64,000 bases of DNA from DAOPZJ01 sp964587625. GTDB taxonomy: Bacteria; Bacillota; Clostridia; Oscillospirales; JAKOTC01. The notes under the pieces are model-generated. The model did no database searches. It had not been told where the DNA came from and was given only the letters and a program-made list of their open reading frames with translations. Within the stretch, counting starts at the first letter, position 1; each line of letters starts with the position of its first letter. The translations under genes were made by a program, and so were the position numbers. This document shows positions 26,254 through 34,839 of this stretch, piece by piece. Where the stretch lies: positions 1 to 64,000 of the forward strand of contig CAZPLU010000005.1 in assembly GCA_964587625.1 (NCBI GenBank). The letters are read 5' to 3'.

Positions 26254-27287
26254 TGGTTGTTCATCCTTTCCAATTGTGTGTATATGTCATCGGTACCGAT
26301 CAGTACCGCAGGATCGATGTTGACGCCATTTACTTTGATGTTGAAATGCAGATGCGGACCGGTGGCGTATCCCGTGGAGCCGATTTCTCCGATTTTCTCA
26401 CCTGTCGAAACCGTCTGCCACGTCTCGACGGATAACTCTGATAAATGATTATAGTAGCTGAATATGTTGAAACCGTGATCAATAATGACGGTATAGCCGT
26501 AAAATTTTAATTTTCCCGCATATGTAACGCGTCCCGCTCCGGCGGCAATGACCGGATCCCCCTCATCGGCCGCGATATCATATCCCGAGTGCGCCGAGCT
26601 GTATGTCCCGTTGGTGTAGCGGCGCATCCCGTATTGGGTGGAAATCCGACCCTCGGCGGGCATCACGAATCCGCCTGCAAATAACAATTTTTGCGTTGAA
26701 ACGCCGGTCGCCTGTGCGATAATTTCCTTGTCATAATCAAGATTTTCGCTGCCGCCCGCCTCTGCCATCGACGAGCCGGACACCACCGTCAAGTCCTGTC
26801 TTTCAAAAGTCCTTTTGACGAACTTGATCGTCTTTTGCGCGATAACGGCGTATTCGCCGTTTTGAGATCGGAGAATCTGCACCTTGCCGGTCTTGCCGGT
26901 CGTGCTCGACAGCGGGACAAATCCGATGAAATGTCCGTCTTCTTTGAGCAGTTCGAAGACCTTGGAGGTCACTTCGCTGAACCGCGCCCAAAGCGCGTTA
27001 TCCCCGCTGCCCTCCACCCGGACGATTAAAAATTCTCCGGGGCGGATCTCGTCGGAGGAGACCGTCAGCGCAACAGACGGCGTGCTTGGAGAGGGGGCGT
27101 TTTGCGAAGAGACGTTGACAGATGGCGCGCTCTGCGTTGGCGAAGATTTTGCTTGAGAACTCGACTCCGCGATCGAGGTCTGTGACGCCGGTAGAATATC
27201 GGTGACCGTTGAAGAGATTGTCCCCACTTCGGCACATCCGCAAAACAACAGCGCGCAACCCAAAACGGTAAGAGCCAGGCGTTTCAT
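26250..27287 (-). CDS. M23 family metallopeptidase lipoprotein
   Basis: The 345-residue protein begins with a lipobox signal (MKRLALTVLGCALLFCGC, Cys18), has a Ser/Pro-rich linker, an all-beta middle region and a C-terminal M23/LytM domain from about residue 225. The zinc-site blocks HSGYDIAADEG and GPHLHFNIKV are intact, so an active peptidoglycan endopeptidase is expected on the outer face of the membrane. The ATG at 27287 overlaps the mscL stop by ATGA, and the gene in turn overlaps the first MutS-like gene. Codons before this ATG lie inside mscL and are rejected. Confidence 0.9.
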   Translation of the reverse strand: MKRLALTVLGCALLFCGCAEVGTISSTVTDILPASQTSIAESSSQAKSSPTQSAPSVNVSSQNAPSPSTPSVALTVSSDEIRPGEFLIVRVEGSGDNALWARFSEVTSKVFELLKEDGHFIGFVPLSSTTGKTGKVQILRSQNGEYAVIAQKTIKFVKRTFERQDLTVVSGSSMAEAGGSENLDYDKEIIAQATGVSTQKLLFAGGFVMPAEGRISTQYGMRRYTNGTYSSAHSGYDIAADEGDPVIAAGAGRVTYAGKLKFYGYTVIIDHGFNIFSYYNHLSELSVETWQTVSTGEKIGEIGSTGYATGPHLHFNIKVNGVNIDPAVLIGTDDIYTQLERMNNQ

Positions 27288-27709
27288 TTTTTCAACTGTG
27301 TGCTCTGTTCTTTGAGCAGATCGCGAATCTCGGTGAGCAAAACTTCCTCTTTCGAAGGTTCGGGCGGAGGCGCCGGGGCTTTGGGTGCGGGCTTTTTGCG
27401 CATTGCGTTGACGGCTTTTACCACAAAGAACAGGCACAGCGCAATGATGAGAAATTCTGCGATTGTCTGAATGAACAGCCCGTAGTTCAACGTTACCGCA
27501 GGCGTTTCACCCACCGCTTTGGCCAGCTCGAAGCTCATTTTCGAAAAATCCATGCCGCCCAAAAGGACTCCGAGCGGCGGCATAATGACATCCGCCACAA
27601 ACGAGGAGACGATTTTCCCGAAAGCGGCGCCGATGACGACGCCGATGGCCATGTCGAAGACATTTCCCTTGACCGCAAATTCTTTGAATTCGCCGAAAAA
27701 TTTTTTCAT
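27284..27709 (-). CDS. mscL: Large-conductance mechanosensitive channel MscL
   Basis: The 141-residue protein matches MscL: N-terminal helix MKKFFGEFKEFAVKGNVFDMAIGVVIGAAFGKIVSSFVADVI forming the amphipathic S1 and pore-lining TM1, a second membrane helix near 78-98 (AEFLIIALCLFFVVKAVNAM), a Pro/Ala-rich linker and a C-terminal coiled-coil helix (LLTEIRDLLKEQ). It opens under membrane tension and releases solutes during hypo-osmotic shock. It is the first gene of a four-gene minus-strand operon, with a good sigma-A promoter 140 bases upstream. Confidence 0.96.
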   Translation of the reverse strand: MKKFFGEFKEFAVKGNVFDMAIGVVIGAAFGKIVSSFVADVIMPPLGVLLGGMDFSKMSFELAKAVGETPAVTLNYGLFIQTIAEFLIIALCLFFVVKAVNAMRKKPAPKAPAPPPEPSKEEVLLTEIRDLLKEQSTQLKK

Positions 27710-27850
27710 ACACGGCCATCCTTCCGCAGATCGTATTTCGAAATATGTATTTTCAAACTTTCAGCCCTTCCCGGCGAGGTCGAAACCGCATACGAATGCT
27801 TGGCATACACATATATGCGCACACTGTCAATCGCATACAAGCATAAAGTT

Positions 27851-27880
27851 ATTATATAATGTCTCACAGCGGCTTGTCAA
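27851..27880 (-). promoter_or_regulatory. Promoter of mscL-M23-MutS-like operon
   Basis: TTGACA (27875-27880), an 18-base spacer and TATAAT (27851-27856) on the minus strand. A weaker TTGACA followed by TATGCC lies about 50 bases further downstream. Confidence 0.7.
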
Positions 27881-27940
27881 CCACAAATAGGGCGAAATCG
27901 ACAAAAATGTTTTCCATACGAGGTGAATTTTATCCGTTTT

Positions 27941-29497
27941 TTAAAAGACGTCAATTGCAATCTCAGCCCATTTGACCGTAAAGGGCTCGCGCATCGCGGC
28001 GATCTCGACGATATGCGCCGTCGGCATTTCCGGTCTGTTTGCGATCTCAAAAGCGTGGTATTCCAATCCGGGATAACAAGGTGCGGGAAGTGTCGTTCTC
28101 CCCGTATAGTTTAACTTTTCGGCGTCGAGAAAGACGTCGAAATCTGATTCGGAGAGTCCTCTGCCCTCATCAACCCCCAACACAAAGTACAGTTTTGTCC
28201 CCGGCGCCACTTTGCCGACCGGGATGCGCAGCGTTTTATATTCGGATTTGCCGACAAAGGCCGGATTGCCGCCGCCGCGTTTTGCGCACTCGAGCGGAAG
28301 CGGGTTTTTATGCGGTATGCCGGGCGCTTTGACGTCGCGGTAGGTCACGATATGACGGCGCGGTTTGCCCGCCAGCGCATCGGTGGAACCGAGTTCTTTG
28401 AGCATCTGCCGATATTGTTCCCCGTGGAACAGTGCCTGTTCGCCCGAGGGGTCATCCATGTAGTTGAACAAATACACGAAATCCGCGCCCAGCGCGAGGT
28501 TGGCGGCGGCCGTGCCGCGCGCGGTCTCGACGCTGTTATATAAAACCGCTTTTTTCGGCTCGGTGAACATCGAATCGATCAAGACCTCCTGCCCCGCCGC
28601 CAGTTTGACCGGCTTTCCGGCGAGCAGCTTTTTCCAAAAATCGATCGGCATATCGTTGTCCGAGGTCGCCCAGCGCGGCGTGACCGTGATTAAATCAACC
28701 AAACCCCGATCGACCCATTCAAAAAAATCGAAGCCGAGCCGCAGGGCAAGCAGCGGGTCCGCGGGCAGCCGCACGGCGATTTGAATCGGGTGGCCCCATT
28801 TTTGCTCCGCTTTGTCGGCTTCTTTTCGGACGCGCTCCATCAGTTCGGTGATGAGCTTCGCGCCCTGCTCCTCGCGGCCGATGCGCAGCGAATAGATTTC
28901 GCGCATCCAGTCGAGTTCAAGCCCGTGTATGTCGAATTTTTGCAAGACCTCGGCCGCCAATGCGAATAGGTGTTCGCGCACCTCGGGATAACAAAAATCA
29001 AGGGCGTTGTCGTAGTAGTCGCAGGCCCCGAGCGTGTGGTGCAGGCCGCGGCGCTTTTCCTTGTTCTCGCGGAAAAAAGACGAGTGCAAAAAATGGTTTT
29101 CGTCGTCGTTGTTATGCACGTCGTTGGTGCGGAGCGAAATCCAGGGGTTTATGCCGATCTCGCGCAGGCGGGCGATCCAGATTTGATACATGTCGAGGCC
29201 CTGATCGAAATAGATGCTTTTCAGCACCTCGACATAGCCGCCGTTGGACAGCGGGAGCTCCCCGTCGAGGTTTCCGCCCGCTTTTTTGACGCGTTCATAA
29301 TTGCGCAGCGCGTCGTCGCGGCTCTCGCACGGAAACCACGCGATGCTGCCGTTGACGTTGAGGAAGAAGTCGGTCACGCCCGTGTCTTGATACTGGTCGA
29401 TGAATTCATGCAGCTCTTTCAGGCCGACTTTGATATGATTGCGGTAACGTGTGTAAATAAAGTGATTGCAATCCTCGTTGAATAATATTCCGCCCAT
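27941..29497 (-). CDS. Predicted TIM-barrel glycoside hydrolase-like protein
   Basis: The 518-residue protein has no signal peptide and appears cytoplasmic. The first 370 residues look like a TIM barrel: VTDFFLNVNGS, INPWISLRTNDVHN, a HGLELDWMREIYSLR block with acidic residues where a glycoside hydrolase nucleophile or acid would sit, and DLITVTPRWAT. The last 120 residues form a beta domain. I know this layout from uncharacterised family-10-like hydrolases of Clostridia but cannot name the family. AAGGAG at 7-base spacing marks the start. It appears to be transcribed alone, between mscL's promoter region and the IreB gene. Confidence 0.7.
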   Translation of the reverse strand: MGGILFNEDCNHFIYTRYRNHIKVGLKELHEFIDQYQDTGVTDFFLNVNGSIAWFPCESRDDALRNYERVKKAGGNLDGELPLSNGGYVEVLKSIYFDQGLDMYQIWIARLREIGINPWISLRTNDVHNNDDENHFLHSSFFRENKEKRRGLHHTLGACDYYDNALDFCYPEVREHLFALAAEVLQKFDIHGLELDWMREIYSLRIGREEQGAKLITELMERVRKEADKAEQKWGHPIQIAVRLPADPLLALRLGFDFFEWVDRGLVDLITVTPRWATSDNDMPIDFWKKLLAGKPVKLAAGQEVLIDSMFTEPKKAVLYNSVETARGTAAANLALGADFVYLFNYMDDPSGEQALFHGEQYRQMLKELGSTDALAGKPRRHIVTYRDVKAPGIPHKNPLPLECAKRGGGNPAFVGKSEYKTLRIPVGKVAPGTKLYFVLGVDEGRGLSESDFDVFLDAEKLNYTGRTTLPAPCYPGLEYHAFEIANRPEMPTAHIVEIAAMREPFTVKWAEIAIDVF

Positions 29498-29577
29498 GAT
29501 TTACGCTCCTTGAGTTCAATCTTCGGCAAAGAGAAAGGCAAGCCGAAACGGCCTGCCGTGCTGCTGATTCTTTTGTT

Positions 29578-29856
29578 TTAATCGGCGAGATAGGACTTGA
29601 GCAGCGCCGTCAACAGCTCGTCCCGGTCGATCTTGCGAATCAGCGACCGGGCGTTTTTATAAGTCGTGATATAGGTGGGATCTTCCGACAGGATATAGCC
29701 GACGATCTGGTTGATCGGGTTATATCCCTTTTCCGCCATCGCGTCAAAAACGGCGGTCAAAATCTGTTTCATCTCGCCGTCCTTGTCGCCGGGGATTAAG
29801 AAGGGCTTGGTCGGCTCGGATTGCGTCAATTGATTGACCGGATTATTTTCGTTCAT
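29578..29856 (-). CDS. ireB: IreB-family regulatory phosphoprotein (UPF0297)
   Basis: The 92-residue protein has the strongly conserved core EKGYNPINQIVGYILSEDPTYITTYKNARSLIRKIDRDELL of the IreB/YrzL family. In Enterococcus, IreB is phosphorylated by the PASTA kinase IreK and affects cephalosporin resistance. The ATG at 29856 has GGGAGG at 8-base spacing; an in-frame GTG at 29865 overlaps that site and is rejected. The N-terminal 25 residues are extended and poorly conserved. The usual neighbours ruvX and yrzB are missing here, and no kinase gene is seen in the window. Confidence 0.92.
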   Translation of the reverse strand: MNENNPVNQLTQSEPTKPFLIPGDKDGEMKQILTAVFDAMAEKGYNPINQIVGYILSEDPTYITTYKNARSLIRKIDRDELLTALLKSYLAD

Positions 29857-30028
29857 GCATCGCACCTCCCGGAGACATTTGCTGTGATGGATATCATTAT
29901 TATACCTTATGCTCGTCCGAATTGCAATATGATGATTTTATTTTTGGCACAATCCGCCAATTTCAGGCGATAAAAATATCCGAACGGTCAAAAACCGTTC
30001 GGATACTCATTGTTCTATGCTCTTTTTA

Positions 30029-30233
30029 TCACAATGACGCCTTTTTTCTCACGGCGAACCAGAGTTCGACGTAGCCCTTTTTCCCGTCTCCGCCGTAGAC
30101 CTCGAGGTTGAGCCCGCCAACCTACTCGTATTCCACCGTCGGCAGCCAGCCCGAAAAGAAGTTTTTATACAGCGTATTGCAGACGCGCGGCGACCGTTAA
30201 AACCAAGATATATATGGACTTCTTTAACATCAT
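30029..30233 (-). pseudogene. Broken gene: lipoprotein-like start joined to GyrI-like C-terminus
   Basis: A strong ribosome site (GGAGG, 5-base spacing) precedes an ATG at 30233 that opens a signal-like stretch (MMLKKSIYILVLTVAA) resembling those of the lipoproteins nearby, but the frame stops after 22 codons. In the next frame, from about 30180 to the TGA at 30029, the translation reads NTLYKNFFSGWLPTVEYE, stop, VGGLNLEVYGGDGKKGYVELWFAV, which looks like the end of a GyrI-like effector-binding domain. So at least one frameshift or deletion and one in-frame TAG separate the pieces. An open frame at 30049-30345 covers the same bases but translates to an Arg/Ser-rich tail and is not credible. 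Confidence 0.6.
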
Positions 30234-30341
30234 GTGTGCCTCCTATCCGTTTTGATGATATCTCAGATGCGAAATGTTCAAAGTATGGCTCCTTAAAACT
30301 TTCGCGTACATACCCGATCGGAATGGATTCACGCTCCGGCG

Positions 30342-31097
30342 TCACCGGTCTTCGTACAGCGTTTGCTTGAATTCCTCATAGGTCATCGTGACCTCGCCCT
30401 CGGCGAGCGGGCCGAATTTCCCGTCCCCGAGGTACCGCATCTCATACCGCCGTTCGATCACTTCATCGTCCGGGATCTTATCCACGTTGTCGGTCAGGTT
30501 TCCGTAGCCGTCCCTCAATTCGATCTCGGCGATCCCATTGCTGGTGCCGGCGAATATCGACGGCCCGTGATACCGCCGCGTGCCCTGAAAAATCAGCCGG
30601 TCCCCTTCGATCCGGAAGTGGATATAGCCGTATTGTTCTATGTCGAAATGCGTGAGATACATCCCGTTACCGTCCAGGTCGTGAATATGCAACAACACGT
30701 TTCCACCGGTGTCGATCACGTAAAAATTCATGCCTGTGACATCGCCGCCGGAATTCACGACGAGCAGGATCAGATCGTCGAGCGCTTGCGCCGACGAAAC
30801 GCCCCAGCACTCCCTGATCGCGACGGGCCTGCCGTCGATTGTCAGCGCCGGCGCCCGCGTGTTCGGGCCCGCGTAGGACAGCGTCAGCTCCACGGTTTTG
30901 CTTTTGCATTGCACCGACGCGGCCGCGGCGCCCCCCTCCGCGGGCAGGTCAAAGACGTCGCCGCCGATGAGCGCGCCGACATAATAGCTTCCGGCGTTCT
31001 CTTGGGAAGAAAGCGCCGATGAAACATTTCCTCTTTCCCCGCACCCGCAGAGCAGGACGAAAATCAAAATGACCGCGTAAAATATCTTTTTTGGCAT
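30342..31097 (-). CDS. Uncharacterised lipoprotein
   Basis: The 251-residue protein begins with a lipoprotein signal (MPKKIFYAVILIFVLLCGC, Cys19) and continues as a beta-rich soluble domain that I cannot assign. GGGAG precedes the ATG at 31097; the open frame upstream lacks a signal and is ignored. The signal and the first mature residues (CGERGNVSSA) resemble those of the next gene (CGGGINVSSA), so the two share an origin at least at the N-terminus. It is the last intact gene of a run of three lipoprotein genes on the minus strand, 40 bases downstream of the next one. Confidence 0.72.
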   Translation of the reverse strand: MPKKIFYAVILIFVLLCGCGERGNVSSALSSQENAGSYYVGALIGGDVFDLPAEGGAAAASVQCKSKTVELTLSYAGPNTRAPALTIDGRPVAIRECWGVSSAQALDDLILLVVNSGGDVTGMNFYVIDTGGNVLLHIHDLDGNGMYLTHFDIEQYGYIHFRIEGDRLIFQGTRRYHGPSIFAGTSNGIAEIELRDGYGNLTDNVDKIPDDEVIERRYEMRYLGDGKFGPLAEGEVTMTYEEFKQTLYEDR

Positions 31098-31137
31098 AAT
31101 ATACACTCCCTGATTAATGTAATTGGCCCTCTGTTCA

Positions 31138-32505
31138 TCAATTTGTTTCTGCCCATGGTGAATTCGCATAGAATGATTGATGATCGCACGATAAGACGAT
31201 GGAGCCGTCTTTGTCAAAAGAATATGTAATAATGGCGTCGCCCTCTCCGGTTCCTTGATCGACGGTAATTTTATCAGGTGAAACCTCGATAAAGTACATG
31301 GAACGGCTCAATAATTTGCTTCGTTTTGTTTGCAGATCGTAGATCATCAGAGAACTTTTAGAAAAATTACACAAAAAGTAACGGTCGTTGATCCAAACGG
31401 CGCCGCCGAAAAAGGGGCTTGTCAAAATTGTAAAATCGGGTTCGCTTCCGTCTTTATAAAGGACGTTAAATCCGGTGACGAGCGGCGAAGTCCAATCTTG
31501 ATTATCAACAAGGATAACATTGCCGTCGGGCGAAACCACGCCCTCTTCTGCCGCCCGTTGTGCGGCTTCGGCTTTTTCGTGAATACGGTTTTGCTCTTTT
31601 ATAAAAACCAGATCGTCGGTCAATTGGTATTCGATCAGCACGTTTCCGTCCCGATCGGCGATATCAGCCGTATTTTCGATTGACGGCAGCGAACCGGTGT
31701 TTCCGTAAATACGCAGGATGGGGCCGTTTTGTTTGCGATTATCCCATTGAATTTCGATTCCCGCCGTATAGGAGGCATAACCCACTTTTCCGGCCCGGCT
31801 TGTATATCTGTCTTGAAAAACCAACGCATAATGATAATTGTAATTTTGAAACCGCGCCGCGAAGTGCTCGGCCAGTTTTTCGGCCAGTTCGCGGGAGTAC
31901 CCGCTCTCTTGGCAAAGCGCCTGCGCCTGTCGCAGGGCTTCGGCTTGATTCGCTTCGGCGAAAACAGGATAGACGGAAATTTCTTCAATCCGGTCGCTGC
32001 CAATAAAAAAGAGATAAAAGTCCTCCGCTCTGTACCCGAATAAGTACAATGAATCGTCGATAAACTGCGGTTTTCCCAAGCGGCTGATGATTGCTTTTTT
32101 GGAACTTTTCATCGTAACGCCGTCTGCGATCTCGCCTTTATAATTTTGGTTCAATATAATGGTTTCGATATTCCCGACCGGTTCGGTATAATATCCGATG
32201 GACTCCGGGTAATATGTAGTTATTTCGCTGTACTTGACATTGATTCCTTGATCAAAGTAAACGTCATATCGGTTGAAATAAGCGTCGCGCTTGCCCAAAA
32301 CGGCCTGAGCGGAATCATGCTGCCATTCCATATCCATCAGTTGCTGCAAGAAGGAGTCGTTCTCAAAAGAGAGCTTTATCCGGCTGACAACGTCTGCGGT
32401 GACAGCGTTTACGGCTTCGGAAGATGCAGAGGAAACATTGATTCCTCCTCCGCACCCGCAGAGTGCGACGACAGTCAAAATTAAGATACATATGACCTTT
32501 TTCAA
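31138..32505 (-). CDS. Uncharacterised lipoprotein with propeller-like C-terminus
   Basis: The 455-residue protein probably starts at a TTG (32505) that begins the signal LKKVICILILTVVALCGC; GGAGG and GGAG lie just upstream, and the paralogous signal of the neighbouring gene supports this choice. An ATG 72 bases further upstream is in frame but would place a charged stretch before the signal. The mature part has a mixed N-terminal half and a beta-rich C-terminal half with repeated short blade-like stretches (DGNVILVDNQDW, DGSEPDFTILTS, DKDGSIVLSCD). No enzyme motif is visible. It lies between two other lipoprotein genes and is probably co-transcribed. Confidence 0.68.
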   Translation of the reverse strand: MKKVICILILTVVALCGCGGGINVSSASSEAVNAVTADVVSRIKLSFENDSFLQQLMDMEWQHDSAQAVLGKRDAYFNRYDVYFDQGINVKYSEITTYYPESIGYYTEPVGNIETIILNQNYKGEIADGVTMKSSKKAIISRLGKPQFIDDSLYLFGYRAEDFYLFFIGSDRIEEISVYPVFAEANQAEALRQAQALCQESGYSRELAEKLAEHFAARFQNYNYHYALVFQDRYTSRAGKVGYASYTAGIEIQWDNRKQNGPILRIYGNTGSLPSIENTADIADRDGNVLIEYQLTDDLVFIKEQNRIHEKAEAAQRAAEEGVVSPDGNVILVDNQDWTSPLVTGFNVLYKDGSEPDFTILTSPFFGGAVWINDRYFLCNFSKSSLMIYDLQTKRSKLLSRSMYFIEVSPDKITVDQGTGEGDAIITYSFDKDGSIVLSCDHQSFYANSPWAETN

Positions 32506-32582
32506 TCCGCTCCATTCCTCCCGTCCATTTGCATTAAACTTTTTATCATTATTGATCATAACCTGTTCCCGTACCAATCTTG

Positions 32583-33614
32583 CTAAAACCGCGTGATTTT
32601 CAACGCGCCCACTTTCCCGTTGACCGGGATCAATATGATGTCCCCGTCCATGTAGGTCGGATTAAAAATCCAGGGATCATTCGCTCCCCGGTCATACGGG
32701 ATTTTATCGTAGTCAAAAACGGGCGGTATAACGACTTCACCGTCCACGTCGATCAAGCCGATCTTGCCGTTTTGCAAAATCAGCGCCAGCCCGTGATATG
32801 CCCCGCCGATTAAATCAAAACGCGTCTCGTTCAAAAGGTTTTCGTTAAAATCATACACCTGAAAATAATAGGCGCCGGGTTCGCCCGACATGATGCTGAC
32901 CGAATGATCGGATAGGATGGCCGCCCAATCGTTGGCATCCGGCGTCCGGCCCACGATCTCACCGTTCGTATTGATGACGACGTTTTTATGTTCCCCTTCG
33001 GCTAATTTGGCAAAGCAAAGACCGTTCGTGAATATGCCGGTATTTTTAAAAATCGTCTCGGTCAGCTTATACCCGTTCCTGTCCATCAATCCGAGCAATG
33101 TATAGCCGTCCGGTAAAACATCTCCGTCGTAAAGATACATATCCTCTCCGATATTGCGGGAGGCCCCGGAGGGCCGTGTATCCGAATGATAAAACGGATC
33201 GATTCCCGATCCTGTTATTTTTCCTTCGGCATTTATGGTTGCCCACGTACCGTTCTCAAGCTCAATCAAAGCGCGGCCGTCCGGACCGAAAGAATCGCAT
33301 TGCCAAAATCCGCTTCTTCCGATCGTTTCGCCGGTTTTATCCATAAAAGTATATCGCTGGGTTTCATTTAACAGCAAGATCACATAGCCGTTGACATACC
33401 GATAACCGTTGCGCGGTTTATAAAAATCCACGCTGGCGCTGTCGATATCAGAAATAAACGCATAAGACATCTCAATCGTTTTTCCGCCGTATGTCCCTTT
33501 GACCGGCTCATGCGGATAAGCCGTCTCGGAGCCGGAGAGGGAGGGAACGGAGCAACCGGTCAATAAAATCGCGCTCAATAAACATAAAAGCGCCGGGGCG
33601 TGCAGCCTTTTCAT
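32583..33614 (-). CDS. WG-repeat-like lipoprotein
   Basis: The 343-residue product has a signal peptide with lipobox (LLSAILLTGC) and a beta-rich body made of short repeats of the type (F)-x-D-x-x-G-x-x-(I/V)-G, for example FMDKTGETIGRSGFW, TINAEGKITGS, VINTNGEIVGR and LIDVDGEVVIPPVFDYD, the last being close to a WG (KWG) repeat. Such proteins are often extracellular binding or structural modules. It lies 19 bases downstream of the UroD-like gene and probably belongs to the same transcript. Function is unknown. Confidence 0.7.
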   Translation of the reverse strand: MKRLHAPALLCLLSAILLTGCSVPSLSGSETAYPHEPVKGTYGGKTIEMSYAFISDIDSASVDFYKPRNGYRYVNGYVILLLNETQRYTFMDKTGETIGRSGFWQCDSFGPDGRALIELENGTWATINAEGKITGSGIDPFYHSDTRPSGASRNIGEDMYLYDGDVLPDGYTLLGLMDRNGYKLTETIFKNTGIFTNGLCFAKLAEGEHKNVVINTNGEIVGRTPDANDWAAILSDHSVSIMSGEPGAYYFQVYDFNENLLNETRFDLIGGAYHGLALILQNGKIGLIDVDGEVVIPPVFDYDKIPYDRGANDPWIFNPTYMDGDIILIPVNGKVGALKITRF

Positions 33615-33633
33615 GATTTTCCTCCTGTCAGAT

Positions 33634-34701
33634 TCAATCGTCTCTGCCTAACACCGCTTTCATCGCCGCGCAGAGGGTCTTGGCCTCCTCGAAAGACGAG
33701 GTATAAATCTGATAAATGACATTGCGCTTTTCGGGGATTTTTCCCGCCAGAATCGGAGCGACCCGCTCGGGATTCATGTACGGAAGCAGGGCGACCCGCT
33801 CCGGCGCGCGCGCTGAGAGCTCCCATACGTCGTGGTGCGCGCCGTCGAAGTCGACGCCGAACAGGTTCGGAATCGAAAAAAACGACGCCATCTGCCCGTT
33901 GTCGTGGGTGCCGCAATAGTGGATGCGCCCCTCGGTGAACGCGTCGAGCAGCATGCGGTCGTATTTTTTGATGTAGGTCTCATAAAACGCGGTCGAGACA
34001 TTGTGCAACGTGCAGTTGCAAATGCGTAAATTGCCACGCCAGACGCCGCTCCAGTCGTATAAAAAGCCCTTTCCGATGCCGCACAATTCGTGATACCGGC
34101 GGGTCATTTTGATTTGAAAGCGCGTCACCTTATCGAGCAGAAGCTCAATCGCTTCCGGTTCGTCGTAAAAATCGGTGAAGATGTCGTTGCCGCGCAGCAG
34201 GTGGGCGTTGTTGAACGGGCCCTGCAGGTCGGGCAGCATGAACCCGACGCCGTAGGGCAGGTTTTCGAGGTAATATTCGTAATGCCGGTCGATTTCGGGG
34301 AAGCTGCCGCTTGTTTCGTCCGGGATTTCAAGTTCTTCAATTTCTTTCGCGTTGTTCACAACGGTGCTTTCGGTGCAGGGCAATTCGTTTTCGCGCCGGT
34401 AAATTTTACAGCCGAACGCCTCCGAGACCGGGACGGTTCCGAATTCGGCGCGCAGGGCGGGATAGGCGTCGTCGCCGACCGCCTGATGGAAACGGAAAAT
34501 TTCAATTTGCTGTTCCATCGACGCGGCGGGGTTGCGCATACACTCGCCGATGGTGTATTTCCGTTCGAGCGGCGCGTGCAAAATCAACTTCGGCTCGGCC
34601 TTTTCATAATTAAAGCAAAAGTCATGCCATTTTTGAAACAGGTTATCCAGCCGCGCTCTTTCGGCGTCGGTCGCAAAAATACTGTTGCGGATGTCACTCA
34701 T
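33634..34701 (-). CDS. Uroporphyrinogen decarboxylase-like / corrinoid methyltransferase-like protein
   Basis: The 355-residue protein fits the UroD-fold family that includes the cobalamin methyltransferases MtaA and MtbA. The stretch RIHYCGTHDNGQM resembles their zinc-binding His-x-Cys-Gly motif, and the chain shows GFMLPDLQGPFNNA and a C-terminal region typical of the barrel. The residues used by true UroD for porphyrin binding at the N-terminus are not evident, so haem synthesis is unlikely. The ATG at 34701 has GAGGGG just upstream. The following three genes encode lipoproteins, and there is no corrinoid protein or methyltransferase partner gene here, so the substrate is open. Confidence 0.75.
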   Translation of the reverse strand: MSDIRNSIFATDAERARLDNLFQKWHDFCFNYEKAEPKLILHAPLERKYTIGECMRNPAASMEQQIEIFRFHQAVGDDAYPALRAEFGTVPVSEAFGCKIYRRENELPCTESTVVNNAKEIEELEIPDETSGSFPEIDRHYEYYLENLPYGVGFMLPDLQGPFNNAHLLRGNDIFTDFYDEPEAIELLLDKVTRFQIKMTRRYHELCGIGKGFLYDWSGVWRGNLRICNCTLHNVSTAFYETYIKKYDRMLLDAFTEGRIHYCGTHDNGQMASFFSIPNLFGVDFDGAHHDVWELSARAPERVALLPYMNPERVAPILAGKIPEKRNVIYQIYTSSFEEAKTLCAAMKAVLGRDD

Positions 34702-34839
34702 TGCGCAAATCCCCTCTTGACGAAAATTCTTTTTTATCATAACACAAAACGCGATGCGCAACAACCTATTTTGCGGTTGTAAAAACGACAATAATATGCT
34801 AAACTGGCTATGTTATCAGGATCGGAGGTGTTTTACTTT

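Noticed and set aside
30049..30345. A 98-codon open frame on the minus strand
   Set aside because: The second half is an Arg/Ser-rich shadow; the adjacent frame shows GyrI-like residues, so the region is better read as a pseudogene.
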